Below, in pieces: positions 1 to 7,076 of a DNA stretch of 8,955 nucleotides; the first letter of the stretch is position 1; each line of letters begins with the position of its first letter. This DNA is from Cyclobacteriaceae bacterium. GTDB taxonomy: Bacteria; Bacteroidota; Bacteroidia; Cytophagales; Cyclobacteriaceae. A program made the position numbers and the translations under genes. Location of the stretch: positions 1-8,955 of the forward strand of contig JANYKP010000435.1 in the NCBI GenBank assembly GCA_025358195.1, given 5' to 3'. The notes under the pieces were generated by a model. It did no database searches. It saw only the letters and a list, made by a program, of their open reading frames with translations, and had not been told where the DNA came from.

Positions 1-1005
1 CACCAGCTTCTGGACAAATTGCATCCTGTCGTTAAGGGGTAGCTTGAAACGTTTAAAGATTCCAGGTACCATACGTGCGCCTTTGTCCTCATGACCATGG
101 AACGTCCAGCCATGACCCGGCTCAAAACGTTTGGTCAATGGCTTGGCAATATCATGAAGAATGGCCGACCATCGCAGCCATAAATCGTCTGACATTTTCG
201 AAACATTATCAAGTACTTGTAACGTGTGATAAAAATTGTCTTTGTGTGCCTTGTTATCCACGTATTCCACTCCTTGAAGTGCTACCATCTCCGGAAAGAA
301 TTGCTTCAGAAGCCCGCTGTGAAAAAGCAATTTGAATCCATAGGAAGGTATGGGTGATAAAATGATCTTATTTGTTTCTTCGATGATGCGTTCAATCGAT
401 ACAATCTTTAGCCGCTCCTGATTATCCAGGATGGATTGGAACGTGTCTGGATCAATGTCAAAATTCAATTGAGAGGCGAGGCGAATGGCCCGCATCATTC
501 GCAGCGGATCATCCGAAAACGTTACGTTTGGGTCAAGCGGAGTCTTGATCATCTTTTGTTTCAGATGATCGATACCTCCAAATGGATCAATCAACTCGCC
601 GAAATTCTCCTCATTAAGACTGATGGCCAGGGCATTGATGGTGAAATCCCTCCGTTTCTGATCTTCCTCCAACGTGCCATCTTCAACCACGGGCTTCCTG
701 GAATCCTGACGATAGGATTCCTTGCGGGCACCAACAAATTCAAGTTCGTATTCGCCATGTCGGATCATGGCCGTGCCGAAGTTTTTAAACACTGTTACTG
801 GCAGATTGCCCAGTCTTATTCCAACTTTTTCCGCCCACTGAATCCCACTCCCCACACAAACAAAGTCGATATCCTTATTAGCACGTTTTAAGATCAAATC
901 CCGAACGAATCCGCCAACAACGTATGCCTCAAGCCCATCTTCCCGAGCGGCCTCCGAAACAGTTTTAAATACGTCATTCAGTAACAAATCACTTGAAAAA
1001 TTCAT
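1..1005 (-). CDS. cca: CCA tRNA nucleotidyltransferase with HD domain, partial (C-terminus beyond window)
   Basis: Adds or repairs the 3' CCA end of tRNAs in the cytoplasm. Reading from the ATG at 1005-1003, 335 codons stay open to the window edge; the family usually runs to about 450-480 residues, so the C-terminal part is missing. Visible class II nucleotidyltransferase motifs, in order, are GGFVRD (31-36), the metal-binding DID (45-47), RRDFTINAL (118-126), DPFGG (140-144) and DDPLRMMRAIR (165-175), which corresponds to the EDxxR nucleotide-recognition motif with Asp for Glu. An HD-phosphohydrolase-like domain follows, with His260, the LHDIAKP motif (His284-Asp285) and FHGHED (302-307). 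The start fits the family and lies 18 bp from a promoter-like box. It is divergent from pyrG. I see no Shine-Dalgarno sequence. Poly(A) polymerase is a related alternative, but the HD domain and the lineage favour the CCA-adding enzyme. Confidence 0.93.
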   Translation of the reverse strand, partial: MNFSSDLLLNDVFKTVSEAAREDGLEAYVVGGFVRDLILKRANKDIDFVCVGSGIQWAEKVGIRLGNLPVTVFKNFGTAMIRHGEYELEFVGARKESYRQDSRKPVVEDGTLEEDQKRRDFTINALAISLNEENFGELIDPFGGIDHLKQKMIKTPLDPNVTFSDDPLRMMRAIRLASQLNFDIDPDTFQSILDNQERLKIVSIERIIEETNKIILSPIPSYGFKLLFHSGLLKQFFPEMVALQGVEYVDNKAHKDNFYHTLQVLDNVSKMSDDLWLRWSAILHDIAKPLTKRFEPGHGWTFHGHEDKGARMVPGIFKRFKLPLNDRMQFVQKLV

Positions 1006-1023
1006 TTCTTCGGAGCTTTCCCT

Positions 1024-1054
1024 CAAAGGTAAAGGTTTACAGATGGCGATAAAA
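1024..1054 (-). promoter_or_regulatory. Putative promoter of cca (Bacteroidota-type)
   Basis: On the minus strand, TACCTTTG (complement of 1031-1024) matches the Bacteroidota -7 consensus TAnnTTTG. A TTTT at the complement of 1054-1051 sits 19 bp upstream and is a weak match to the -33 TTTG. Transcription would begin roughly at 1016-1020, giving a leader of only about 10-15 nt before the ATG at 1005. The -7 match and its position are seen in the sequence; promoter activity is inferred. Confidence 0.5.
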
Positions 1055-1156
1055 GAAGCTATTCTACCCCACCGGTGATGCACTATACCAGCACCGTTAA
1101 TGACCTTAAGAAAAAAACCTTAAATTCTTCAAATCAGAAATAATTTCATCGGACAG

Positions 1157-1186
1157 TTCAAGCAACTCTCAAATAATCTACCTTTG
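1157..1186 (+). promoter_or_regulatory. Putative promoter of pyrG (Bacteroidota-type)
   Basis: TACCTTTG at 1179-1186 is an exact TAnnTTTG -7 element. TTCA at 1157-1160 lies about 19 bp upstream where the -33 TTTG is expected, but matches poorly. The predicted start of transcription is near 1190-1194, so the leader would be short. No attenuator-like hairpin with a C-run, of the kind used for pyrG control in Gram-positives, is visible before the ATG. Confidence 0.5.
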
Positions 1187-1209
1187 CAGCCGTATTTTTT
1201 AGCCCATCC

Positions 1210-2829
1210 ATGACCTCTTCTGCAAAGTATATTTTCGTTACCGGTGGCGTTACGTCTTCCCTCGGCAAGGGTATCATCTCTGCTTCCCTGGGGATGTTGC
1301 TGCAGGCCAGGGGGTTCACGGTAACTATCCAGAAGTTTGATCCCTACATTAATATAGACCCAGGAACGCTTAATCCTTATGAACATGGCGAGTGCTACGT
1401 CACCGACGATGGGGCCGAAACCGATCTTGATTTGGGCCATTATGAGCGTTTTCTCAACATCCGCACCTCCCAGGCCAACAACATCACCACCGGCCGTATC
1501 TATAATAATGTCATCACCCGGGAGCGGAAAGGCGAATTCCTTGGTAAAACGGTGCAAGTGATCCCCCACATCACCGATGAGATCAAGCGGAACATCTACT
1601 TGTTGGGTGAAAGTGGTAAATACGACTTTATCATCACCGAAATCGGTGGATCGGTAGGAGACATTGAGTCGCTTCCTTTTATAGAGGCAGTTCGGCAAGT
1701 ACGTTGGGACCTCGGTTCTAATCATTCATTAGTAATCCATCTCACCCTCATCCCCTACCTCAAGGCCGCTAAGGAGTTAAAAACAAAACCTACTCAGCAT
1801 TCTGTAAAGAAACTCCTGGAAGAAGGAGTCCAGCCGGATATTTTGGTCTGCCGGACGGAAATGCCTCTACCCATGGATATCCGGAAGAAAGTAGGGCTCT
1901 TCTGCAACGTGCAGCTGAATTCGGTCATAGAGGCAATTGATGCGGAGACCATTTACGATGTTCCGCTCCTGATGCGCAAAGAAAAACTGGATGAGCGAGT
2001 GCTTTCAAAGCTCAAAGTACATGCTAAGAATGAGCCCGACCTTGAACAATGGAAGGCATTCCTAGGGAAATTGAAAAATCCGACGGATGAAATTCGAATA
2101 GGCCTTGTCGGAAAATATGTGTCCCTTCCGGATGCGTACAAGTCCATTGCCGAAGCATTTATTCATGCCGGCGCACAAAATGATTGTAAAGTTGATTTGA
2201 AATGGATTTCGTCTGAAGACATTACCAAGGATTCGGTCACTGAAATACTCGGCGGTCTTCATGGTGTACTCGTGGCGCCGGGCTTTGGCGAACGCGGGCT
2301 GGAAGGAAAGATCGAAGCCATTCGTTATGTGCGTGAAAACAAAATCCCCTTCCTGGGCATTTGCCTGGGGATGCAATGTGCCGTTGTGGAGTTTACACGC
2401 CATGTGCTGGGGCTTGAGGCAAGTTCTACTGAACTCGATCCTAAAACAAAAAACCCTGTCATTGACATGATGGAGGAGCAAAAGAAAATTACCACCAAGG
2501 GCGGCACCATGCGTTTAGGGTCGTATGATTGCAAACTCAAGAAAGGATCCAGGACTGCCGCCATTTATGGAGAAACGCTGGTGCACGAACGTCACCGACA
2601 TCGCTTTGAGTTTAATAATAAATACCTCGAACAGATTGAAGAGGCCGGAATGAAAGCAACAGGAATTAATCCGGATACTGGTTTGGTGGAAGTGGTGGAA
2701 CTCAAAGATCACCCCTGGTTTATTGGTGTACAATTTCACCCCGAGCTCAAGAGCACGGTGTTGAATCCTCACCCACTCTTTGTGAAATTTGTTGAGGCCG
2801 CCTTGAATCATAAAAAACTGGACTCCTGA
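1210..2829 (+). CDS. pyrG: CTP synthase (glutamine-hydrolysing)
   Basis: Converts UTP to CTP using ATP and glutamine-derived ammonia, the last step of pyrimidine nucleotide synthesis; cytoplasmic. At 539 residues it has the normal full length. The N-terminal amidoligase domain begins with the P-loop-like VTGGVTSSLGKG (10-21) and contains GTLNPYEHGECYVTDDGAE, which binds Mg/ATP and UTP. The C-terminal class I glutamine amidotransferase domain (about 295-535) has the oxyanion-loop stretch APGFGERGLEGK, the nucleophile Cys385 in GICLGMQ, and the catalytic His510 and Glu512 in QFHPEL. APGFG where Enterobacteria have PGGFG is, from memory, usual in Bacteroidota. The ATG at 1210 gives the standard N-terminus, about 24 nt after the -7 box. 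yidC follows after 29 bp with no terminator, so co-transcription is likely. Confidence 0.98.
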   Translation: MTSSAKYIFVTGGVTSSLGKGIISASLGMLLQARGFTVTIQKFDPYINIDPGTLNPYEHGECYVTDDGAETDLDLGHYERFLNIRTSQANNITTGRIYNNVITRERKGEFLGKTVQVIPHITDEIKRNIYLLGESGKYDFIITEIGGSVGDIESLPFIEAVRQVRWDLGSNHSLVIHLTLIPYLKAAKELKTKPTQHSVKKLLEEGVQPDILVCRTEMPLPMDIRKKVGLFCNVQLNSVIEAIDAETIYDVPLLMRKEKLDERVLSKLKVHAKNEPDLEQWKAFLGKLKNPTDEIRIGLVGKYVSLPDAYKSIAEAFIHAGAQNDCKVDLKWISSEDITKDSVTEILGGLHGVLVAPGFGERGLEGKIEAIRYVRENKIPFLGICLGMQCAVVEFTRHVLGLEASSTELDPKTKNPVIDMMEEQKKITTKGGTMRLGSYDCKLKKGSRTAAIYGETLVHERHRHRFEFNNKYLEQIEEAGMKATGINPDTGLVEVVELKDHPWFIGVQFHPELKSTVLNPHPLFVKFVEAALNHKKLDS

Positions 2830-2858
2830 TACTTCTAATTTTTTAGTTATAAAATAAT

Positions 2859-4676
2859 ATGGATCGTAATTCTGCCATTGGGCTCACGTTAATAGCTGTT
2901 TTGCTGCTGGTGTACTTCAATTTCTTTGCGCCTGAACCGCCAAAAGAAACTCCTGCTACGATTACAACAACGGAACAACCTGACTCCGCATCACAAACCA
3001 AAACAAAGGCCATTGATAGCCTTCAGGTCAAGCCACAGGGACCCTTGGCCTCCTTATTAACAGGTGAGGAGAAACTCACCAAGGTCGAAACGAATGATCT
3101 TGTGATCACCTTTTCCAGTCGAGGTGGGATAATTAAAGAGGTAGAATTAAAGAAATTCAAAACGTACTACAAGAAACCGCTCCTGCTCGTTTCTCCTTCG
3201 TCCAATTCTTTTAAGCTCAACGCAACCTTTGAAGGCAAAGACATTGACCTTTACGCCATCTTCTATACGGTAGACAGCCGCCGTTCAGAAGGTCGAAGTG
3301 CCGAAACAAAAATGGCTGCCGACAGCACGATCGTAACGTTTGCAGTATCGCTGGCCAATGGGAAATCAATTAGACAGATTTATTCCATTCCCTCCAATGG
3401 CTACCAACTCAATTATCGAATTGAGTCCTCCGGCTTGAGGGAATCACTGAATGGTGAATATGTAACACTTCAGTGGGCGGACAAGATTCCCATCCAGGAA
3501 AAGGATATTAACGATAGCCGCTCAAAAACGACGGTCAACTATTACACCGGTAAAGGAGATTTTGATGGCATTTCGGAGTCCTCTACGGATCTGGAGTCCG
3601 ATGCCTTGGCCACTCCCATCAAGTGGGTAGGTATCAAGCAAAAATTTTTCACCAGCGCGATTATCGCCGGAAATTCATTTACAGGAGGGGAGGTTAGTAC
3701 CAGTGTCAATCCGGCTGACACTGCTGTTGTCAAATCTGCTATCGTAAAATTATTTATTCCTAAAAACGACCTCGTTGCGAACAAGGCAAAATTCAAATTC
3801 TTCTTTGGCCCAAATGATTACAAGGTGCTTTCGGAAGTGACGGATGGGTTCTCGCGCAATCTTTACCTGGGCTGGCCGCCGGTCATCTGGGTAAACAAAT
3901 TTGTGATCATCCCTATTTTCCATTTCCTGGAAAAGTTTGTGAGTAACTACGGAATCATTATCATGATCCTGGTAATCATCATTAAGTTAATTCTTACGCC
4001 TCTTTCTTATAGTTCGTACCTCGGCATGGCGAAGATGCGACTGCTGAAACCAGAGCTGGATATTATCAAAGAAAAAAATGCAGACAACCCAACACAGGCG
4101 CAGCAAGAGCAAATGAAATTGTACCAGGAGGCGGGTGTCAATCCTTTCAGTGGTTGCATTCCTTTGCTGTTGCAAATGCCAATACTCTTTGCTATGTTTT
4201 ATTTTTTCCCGGTGTCCGTTGAGTTACGGCAGCAACGCTTCCTGTGGGCCGACGATCTATCGACATACGATTCAATCATCAGCCTTCCCTTTTCCATTCC
4301 GTTTGGTTATGGTGACCACGTGAGCTTATTTGTATTACTAATGACCGCCTCCACGTTGGTGTACACCTGGCAGAACAACCAGATCAGTTCGGTCACGGGA
4401 CCGATGAAGTCGATGTCTTATATCATGCCTGTCATTTTCATGTTTGTCCTGAATTCTTTTTCAGCAGGGCTGAGCTTCTACTACTTCGTTACCAACCTAG
4501 TCACATTCGCCCAGCAAGCGATTATCAAGCGCTTTGTGGATGAGGACAAAATCAAGGCCGTGATGGATGAACACAAGAAAAAAGCTGCCACGGGCACAGG
4601 TACAAAATCAAAATTCATGACCAAACTGGGGGATGCGATGAAGGCGAATGAAGAAGCCCGGAAGAAGAAGAAATAG
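2859..4676 (+). CDS. yidC: Membrane protein insertase YidC
   Basis: Inserts and folds inner-membrane proteins, alone or with SecYEG. At 605 residues it matches the long Gram-negative form. An N-terminal membrane anchor (about 5-23) is followed by a low-complexity Thr/Pro/Gln linker and a periplasmic beta-rich domain to about 330. The conserved YidC/Oxa1 core has membrane segments near 364-383, 431-450, 488-506, 521-538 and 540-558. SGCIPLLLQMP (431-441) and LSYSSYLGMAKMR are family hallmarks. The groove positive charge, Arg366 in E. coli, is Lys376 here. The C-terminal tail is strongly basic and ends EEARKKKK, consistent with ribosome contact. It lies 29 bp after pyrG and is followed by a palindromic spacer that may end the transcript. 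The usual rnpA/rpmH neighbours are absent, as is common in this phylum. Confidence 0.97.
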   Translation: MDRNSAIGLTLIAVLLLVYFNFFAPEPPKETPATITTTEQPDSASQTKTKAIDSLQVKPQGPLASLLTGEEKLTKVETNDLVITFSSRGGIIKEVELKKFKTYYKKPLLLVSPSSNSFKLNATFEGKDIDLYAIFYTVDSRRSEGRSAETKMAADSTIVTFAVSLANGKSIRQIYSIPSNGYQLNYRIESSGLRESLNGEYVTLQWADKIPIQEKDINDSRSKTTVNYYTGKGDFDGISESSTDLESDALATPIKWVGIKQKFFTSAIIAGNSFTGGEVSTSVNPADTAVVKSAIVKLFIPKNDLVANKAKFKFFFGPNDYKVLSEVTDGFSRNLYLGWPPVIWVNKFVIIPIFHFLEKFVSNYGIIIMILVIIIKLILTPLSYSSYLGMAKMRLLKPELDIIKEKNADNPTQAQQEQMKLYQEAGVNPFSGCIPLLLQMPILFAMFYFFPVSVELRQQRFLWADDLSTYDSIISLPFSIPFGYGDHVSLFVLLMTASTLVYTWQNNQISSVTGPMKSMSYIMPVIFMFVLNSFSAGLSFYYFVTNLVTFAQQAIIKRFVDEDKIKAVMDEHKKKAATGTGTKSKFMTKLGDAMKANEEARKKKK

Positions 4677-4680
4677 GTTA

Positions 4681-4748
4681 TTGGGTGTTGGGTCTTGGCT
4701 GTTGGCTGAGCCCGCCAAGACCCAAAAGCCAAAACCCAACAGCCAACT
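4681..4748. repeat. Inverted array of 7-bp repeats (heptad palindrome) between yidC and parA
   Basis: Four consecutive heptads TTGG(G/C)T(G/C) occupy 4681-4708: TTGGGTG, TTGGGTC, TTGGCTG, TTGGCTG. After a five-base gap, five heptads of roughly complementary sequence, (G/C)CCAAnn, occupy 4714-4748. The arms fold in at least two registers. In the long one, 4681-4707 pairs with 4720-4746 at 23 of 27 positions. In the short one, 4688-4699 pairs perfectly with 4714-4725 around a 14-nt loop. Only 4 bp separate it from the yidC stop. It could be a dispersed intergenic repeat, a terminator, or both. Confidence 0.85.
4688..4725 (+). terminator. Possible transcription terminator hairpin after yidC
   Basis: The perfect 12-bp stem TTGGGTCTTGGC / GCCAAGACCCAA with a 14-nt loop begins 11 bp after the yidC stop. 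No U-tract follows directly; the bases after the stem are A/C-rich. It is therefore not a textbook intrinsic terminator. Its place at the end of pyrG-yidC and ahead of the parA promoter box makes a role in termination or 3'-end protection reasonable, but this is inference. Confidence 0.35.
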
Positions 4749-4750
4749 CT

Positions 4751-4758
4751 TATATTTG
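4751..4758 (+). promoter_or_regulatory. Putative -7 element of the parAB operon promoter
   Basis: TATATTTG fits the Bacteroidota -7 consensus TAnnTTTG exactly. No good -33 TTTG lies about 19-21 bp upstream, where the right arm of the heptad palindrome is found instead. Transcription would start near 4764, leaving a leader of about 50 nt before the parA ATG. The overlap of the expected -33 region with the hairpin arm is notable. Confidence 0.4.
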
Positions 4759-4816
4759 TCCACGTCAAAACTGATTTGGGTTTTTCATTATCTGATTTAC
4801 AACCACTTACCCGCGA

Positions 4817-5590
4817 ATGGGCAAAATAATTGCGATAGCTAATCAAAAAGGAGGCGTGGGAAAGACCACTACCGCCATCAACCTGGCTGCCAGCCTGGCG
4901 GTACTCGAGCAGAAAACCCTGCTGCTGGATGCTGACCCACAGGCCAACTCTTCCTCCGGCTTAGGCATAGACCCAAAAAGTGTAAAGCTGAGTATCTACG
5001 AATGCATGGTGGATGGAGCCAATATCCATGAGGCTATTGTTCAAAATGATTTGAAATACCTGAGTGTACTACCCTCTCACATCGATCTCGTAGGCGCAGA
5101 AGTAGAAATGGTGAACATTGACCACCGGGAAGAACGCATGCGAGAGGCGTTGAAAAACATAAAGGATGAATATGATTTCATCATCATCGATTGTTCTCCG
5201 TCATTAGGACTGATCACGATCAATTCCTTAACGGCGGCAGACTCACTTATTATTCCGGTGCAGTGCGAATATTTTGCCCTGGAGGGTCTTGGCAAGCTGC
5301 TCAATACGATCAAGATTATTCAAACACGGTTGAATCCGCAGCTGGAGATCGAAGGAATTTTGCTTACCCTGTACGATTCAAGAACCTCGTTGGGCAATCA
5401 GGTTGTGGAAGAAGTGAGAACACATTTTAAGAATATCTCATTCAAAACAATCATTCCACGGAATGTGAAGTTGAGTGAATCGCCGAGTTATGGCTTGCCG
5501 GTGATTGTGCACGATGCTGAAAGCAAAGGTTCAATCGCCTATTTAAATCTGGCACATGAAATCCTTGACAAAAACGGCTTGAGCAAATAA
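4817..5590 (+). CDS. parA: Chromosome-partitioning ATPase ParA (Soj type)
   Basis: A P-loop ATPase that dimerises on DNA when ATP-bound and, with ParB bound at parS, drives origin segregation. At 257 residues it is the short chromosomal form without an N-terminal helix-turn-helix. The deviant Walker A QKGGVGKTT spans 10-18 with signature lysine Lys11 and P-loop Lys16. The A' motif LLDADPQANSS lies at 36-46 and the Walker B motif IIIDCSPSLG at 122-131 with Asp125. The block around 143-160, with IPVQCEYFALEGL, and PRNVKLSESPSYG (214-226) are typical of Soj proteins. The ATG at 4817 gives the standard start MGKIIAIANQKGG. Only 2 bp separate its stop from the parB start, so the two are surely co-transcribed. 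Confidence 0.97.
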   Translation: MGKIIAIANQKGGVGKTTTAINLAASLAVLEQKTLLLDADPQANSSSGLGIDPKSVKLSIYECMVDGANIHEAIVQNDLKYLSVLPSHIDLVGAEVEMVNIDHREERMREALKNIKDEYDFIIIDCSPSLGLITINSLTAADSLIIPVQCEYFALEGLGKLLNTIKIIQTRLNPQLEIEGILLTLYDSRTSLGNQVVEEVRTHFKNISFKTIIPRNVKLSESPSYGLPVIVHDAESKGSIAYLNLAHEILDKNGLSK

Positions 5591-5592
5591 TC

Positions 5593-6468
5593 ATGAAAAA
5601 AAAAGCACTCGGTCGTGGGCTCAGCGCCCTGCTTAGCGATACACCTGAAACAGGAAGGCTGGAAGAAGCGCCACTGGCATCGGGTAACATGAATGAGATT
5701 GCTATCAGCGAGATTGAAGTCAATCCATTTCAACCGCGAAAAAACTTTGATAAGGAGTCGCTGAGCGAACTTGCCGATTCGATTAAAGTACATGGGATCA
5801 TTCAGCCTGTTACGGTGAGAAAGCTCGCGCGAAATCAGTACCAGCTGATCTCCGGTGAACGTCGTTTCCAGGCAGCACGACTGGCAGGATTAAAAACCAT
5901 CCCGGTTTATGTGCGCTCTGCGGATGATCAACAAATGCTGGAAATGTCATTGATTGAAAACATTCAGCGTGAAAATCTTAACCCAATTGAAATCGCATTG
6001 AGCTATCAGCGCTTGCTCACGGAATGTAATCTCAAGCAAGATGAATTGGGCAACCGGGTTGGAAAAAATCGAACAACCGTCACCAATTACCTACGGCTTT
6101 TAAAATTACCACCGGATATTCAGATTGCCTTACGTGACAACAAACTCTCGATGGGCCATGCACGTGCCATCATCAGCATTGAAAATTCCGAAGTACAGCT
6201 CTTAATTTTCAAAAGGACCGTGCGGGAAGATTTGTCAGTGCGACAGGTGGAAGAGTTGGTCCGCTCAATGACCAAGGCCGTTAAGGAAAAAAGCCAAACC
6301 AACACAACCACAGCCTCTTCCCGTGAAATAGTTCAATTGCAAGCCAAACTTTCTTCACACTTTGGCACGAAAGTTAATGTAAAGAGTGATGGTCGAAAAG
6401 GTGAAATTAAGATCCCATTTCTATCCATTGAGGACCTCAACAGGATCCTTGACATTTTTAAGCTTTAA
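5593..6468 (+). CDS. parB: Chromosome-partitioning protein ParB (parS-binding CTPase)
   Basis: Binds parS near the origin, spreads as a CTP-dependent clamp and stimulates ParA. It has 291 residues, normal for the family. The N-terminal ParA-contacting motif LGRGLSALL lies at 6-14. The ParB/Srx domain follows, with NPFQPRK (44-50), HGIIQPV (67-73), the GERRxR-like CTP motif at 88-93 and ENIQREN (122-128). A helix-turn-helix is seen around 148-171 (QDELGNRVGKNRTTVTNYLR). The C-terminal dimerisation part is about 243-291. One oddity is that the last position of GERRxR is Gln93 (codon CAG) instead of Arg. I found no convincing parS palindrome within the window. The next gene starts 4 bp after the stop. 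Confidence 0.96.
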   Translation: MKKKALGRGLSALLSDTPETGRLEEAPLASGNMNEIAISEIEVNPFQPRKNFDKESLSELADSIKVHGIIQPVTVRKLARNQYQLISGERRFQAARLAGLKTIPVYVRSADDQQMLEMSLIENIQRENLNPIEIALSYQRLLTECNLKQDELGNRVGKNRTTVTNYLRLLKLPPDIQIALRDNKLSMGHARAIISIENSEVQLLIFKRTVREDLSVRQVEELVRSMTKAVKEKSQTNTTTASSREIVQLQAKLSSHFGTKVNVKSDGRKGEIKIPFLSIEDLNRILDIFKL

Positions 6469-6472
6469 ATTC

Positions 6473-7069
6473 ATGCTTAGACTTTCGGCGATACTTATGG
6501 TAAGTGCGATCACGATCCCATCCTTTGCACAGGAAGTGGAAGTGGTGAGGGATACGATAAAAATTCCTTCCGACTCGCTCCAGATACGGAAGGGCGGCAA
6601 GATCATCACAATCGAGTCGTATGCCAAACGATATCAACCTCGCAAGGCACTTTTGTATGCGGCAGTGTTACCCGGCATGGGGCAAGTTTACAATAAGAAA
6701 TATTGGAAGCTGCCAATTGTTTATGGGGGCTTTTATGTACTGACAAGTTTTTCCCTTGCGTACAATCGGTTACACGACAAGTATAAAGCAGAATTATTTG
6801 GGCTGCTGGAAAATCCTGGCGCCAAGTCGCCCAGCGGATTTTCAGAAACGCAGCTTCGTTCCATCACCGACACGTACCGGCGGCAACGCGATTATTTTCT
6901 TATCCTGAATGTTTTCTGGTACTTTCTTCAAATGATCGATGCACACGTGGACGCCCACCTGAAAGAATTCGACCTCAACCCGCAGTTGAAAATCAGCATA
7001 TCGCCCAGTGTTCAACAAAACTACATGATCGGGCAAACATCCGGTGTGTCGATAACGCTTAAATTCTAA
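6473..7069 (+). CDS. DUF5683 family protein, function unknown
   Basis: This is a 198-residue protein with a likely signal peptide: a short basic start, a hydrophobic stretch to about 17, then SFAQ with cleavage after Ala19. The block RKALLYAAVLPGMGQVYNKK (57-76) is the signature of DUF5683, a family I know mainly from Bacteroidota. Hydrophobic segments near 79-97 and 141-156 could span the membrane. The C-terminal 30 residues look beta-stranded and end in Phe (ITLKF). I chose the ATG at 6473 over the in-frame one at 6386: the latter lies 83 bp inside parB and would put 29 extra residues before the signal peptide. It sits 4 bp after parB and 7 bp before dapB, in an order I recall as conserved in the phylum. 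No biochemical role can be assigned. Confidence 0.85.
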   Translation: MLRLSAILMVSAITIPSFAQEVEVVRDTIKIPSDSLQIRKGGKIITIESYAKRYQPRKALLYAAVLPGMGQVYNKKYWKLPIVYGGFYVLTSFSLAYNRLHDKYKAELFGLLENPGAKSPSGFSETQLRSITDTYRRQRDYFLILNVFWYFLQMIDAHVDAHLKEFDLNPQLKISISPSVQQNYMIGQTSGVSITLKF

Positions 7070-7076
7070 AGAACCG

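Larger units (their letters stand above)
1006..1209. other. Divergent intergenic spacer between cca and pyrG
   Basis: This 204-bp non-coding stretch separates the divergent cca and pyrG starts. It is AT-rich near pyrG and has a run of A at 1111-1117. It carries one TACCTTTG box for each direction, listed separately. I see no riboswitch, tRNA or convincing small ORF. The antisense reading frame that crosses into this region from pyrG has no family features. Confidence 0.7.

Noticed and set aside
75..891. Plus-strand open frames at 75-335 and 436-891
   Set aside because: They lie antisense to the cca coding sequence, which shows all family motifs on the minus strand; their translations resemble no family.
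1073..1096. Small hairpin CGGTG ... CACCG in the cca-pyrG spacer
   Set aside because: Only 5 bp of stem with a 14-nt loop, upstream of both predicted leaders; this is expected by chance.
1129..1725. 198-codon minus-strand frame over the start of pyrG
   Set aside because: It is antisense to highly conserved pyrG codons, without motifs or a plausible promoter; it is a by-product of pyrG codon use.
4317..4322. CACGTG core as a possible parS site (also at 6161-6166 and 6944-6949)
   Set aside because: parS is a 16-bp palindrome with TGTTT/AAACA-like arms; the flanks at all three sites fail to match, and each lies within a coding sequence.
6386..6472. Upstream in-frame ATG giving a 227-residue DUF5683 protein
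   Set aside because: It lies deep inside parB and would bury the signal peptide after 29 unrelated residues; the ATG at 6473 is 4 bp after the parB stop and starts the signal peptide directly.
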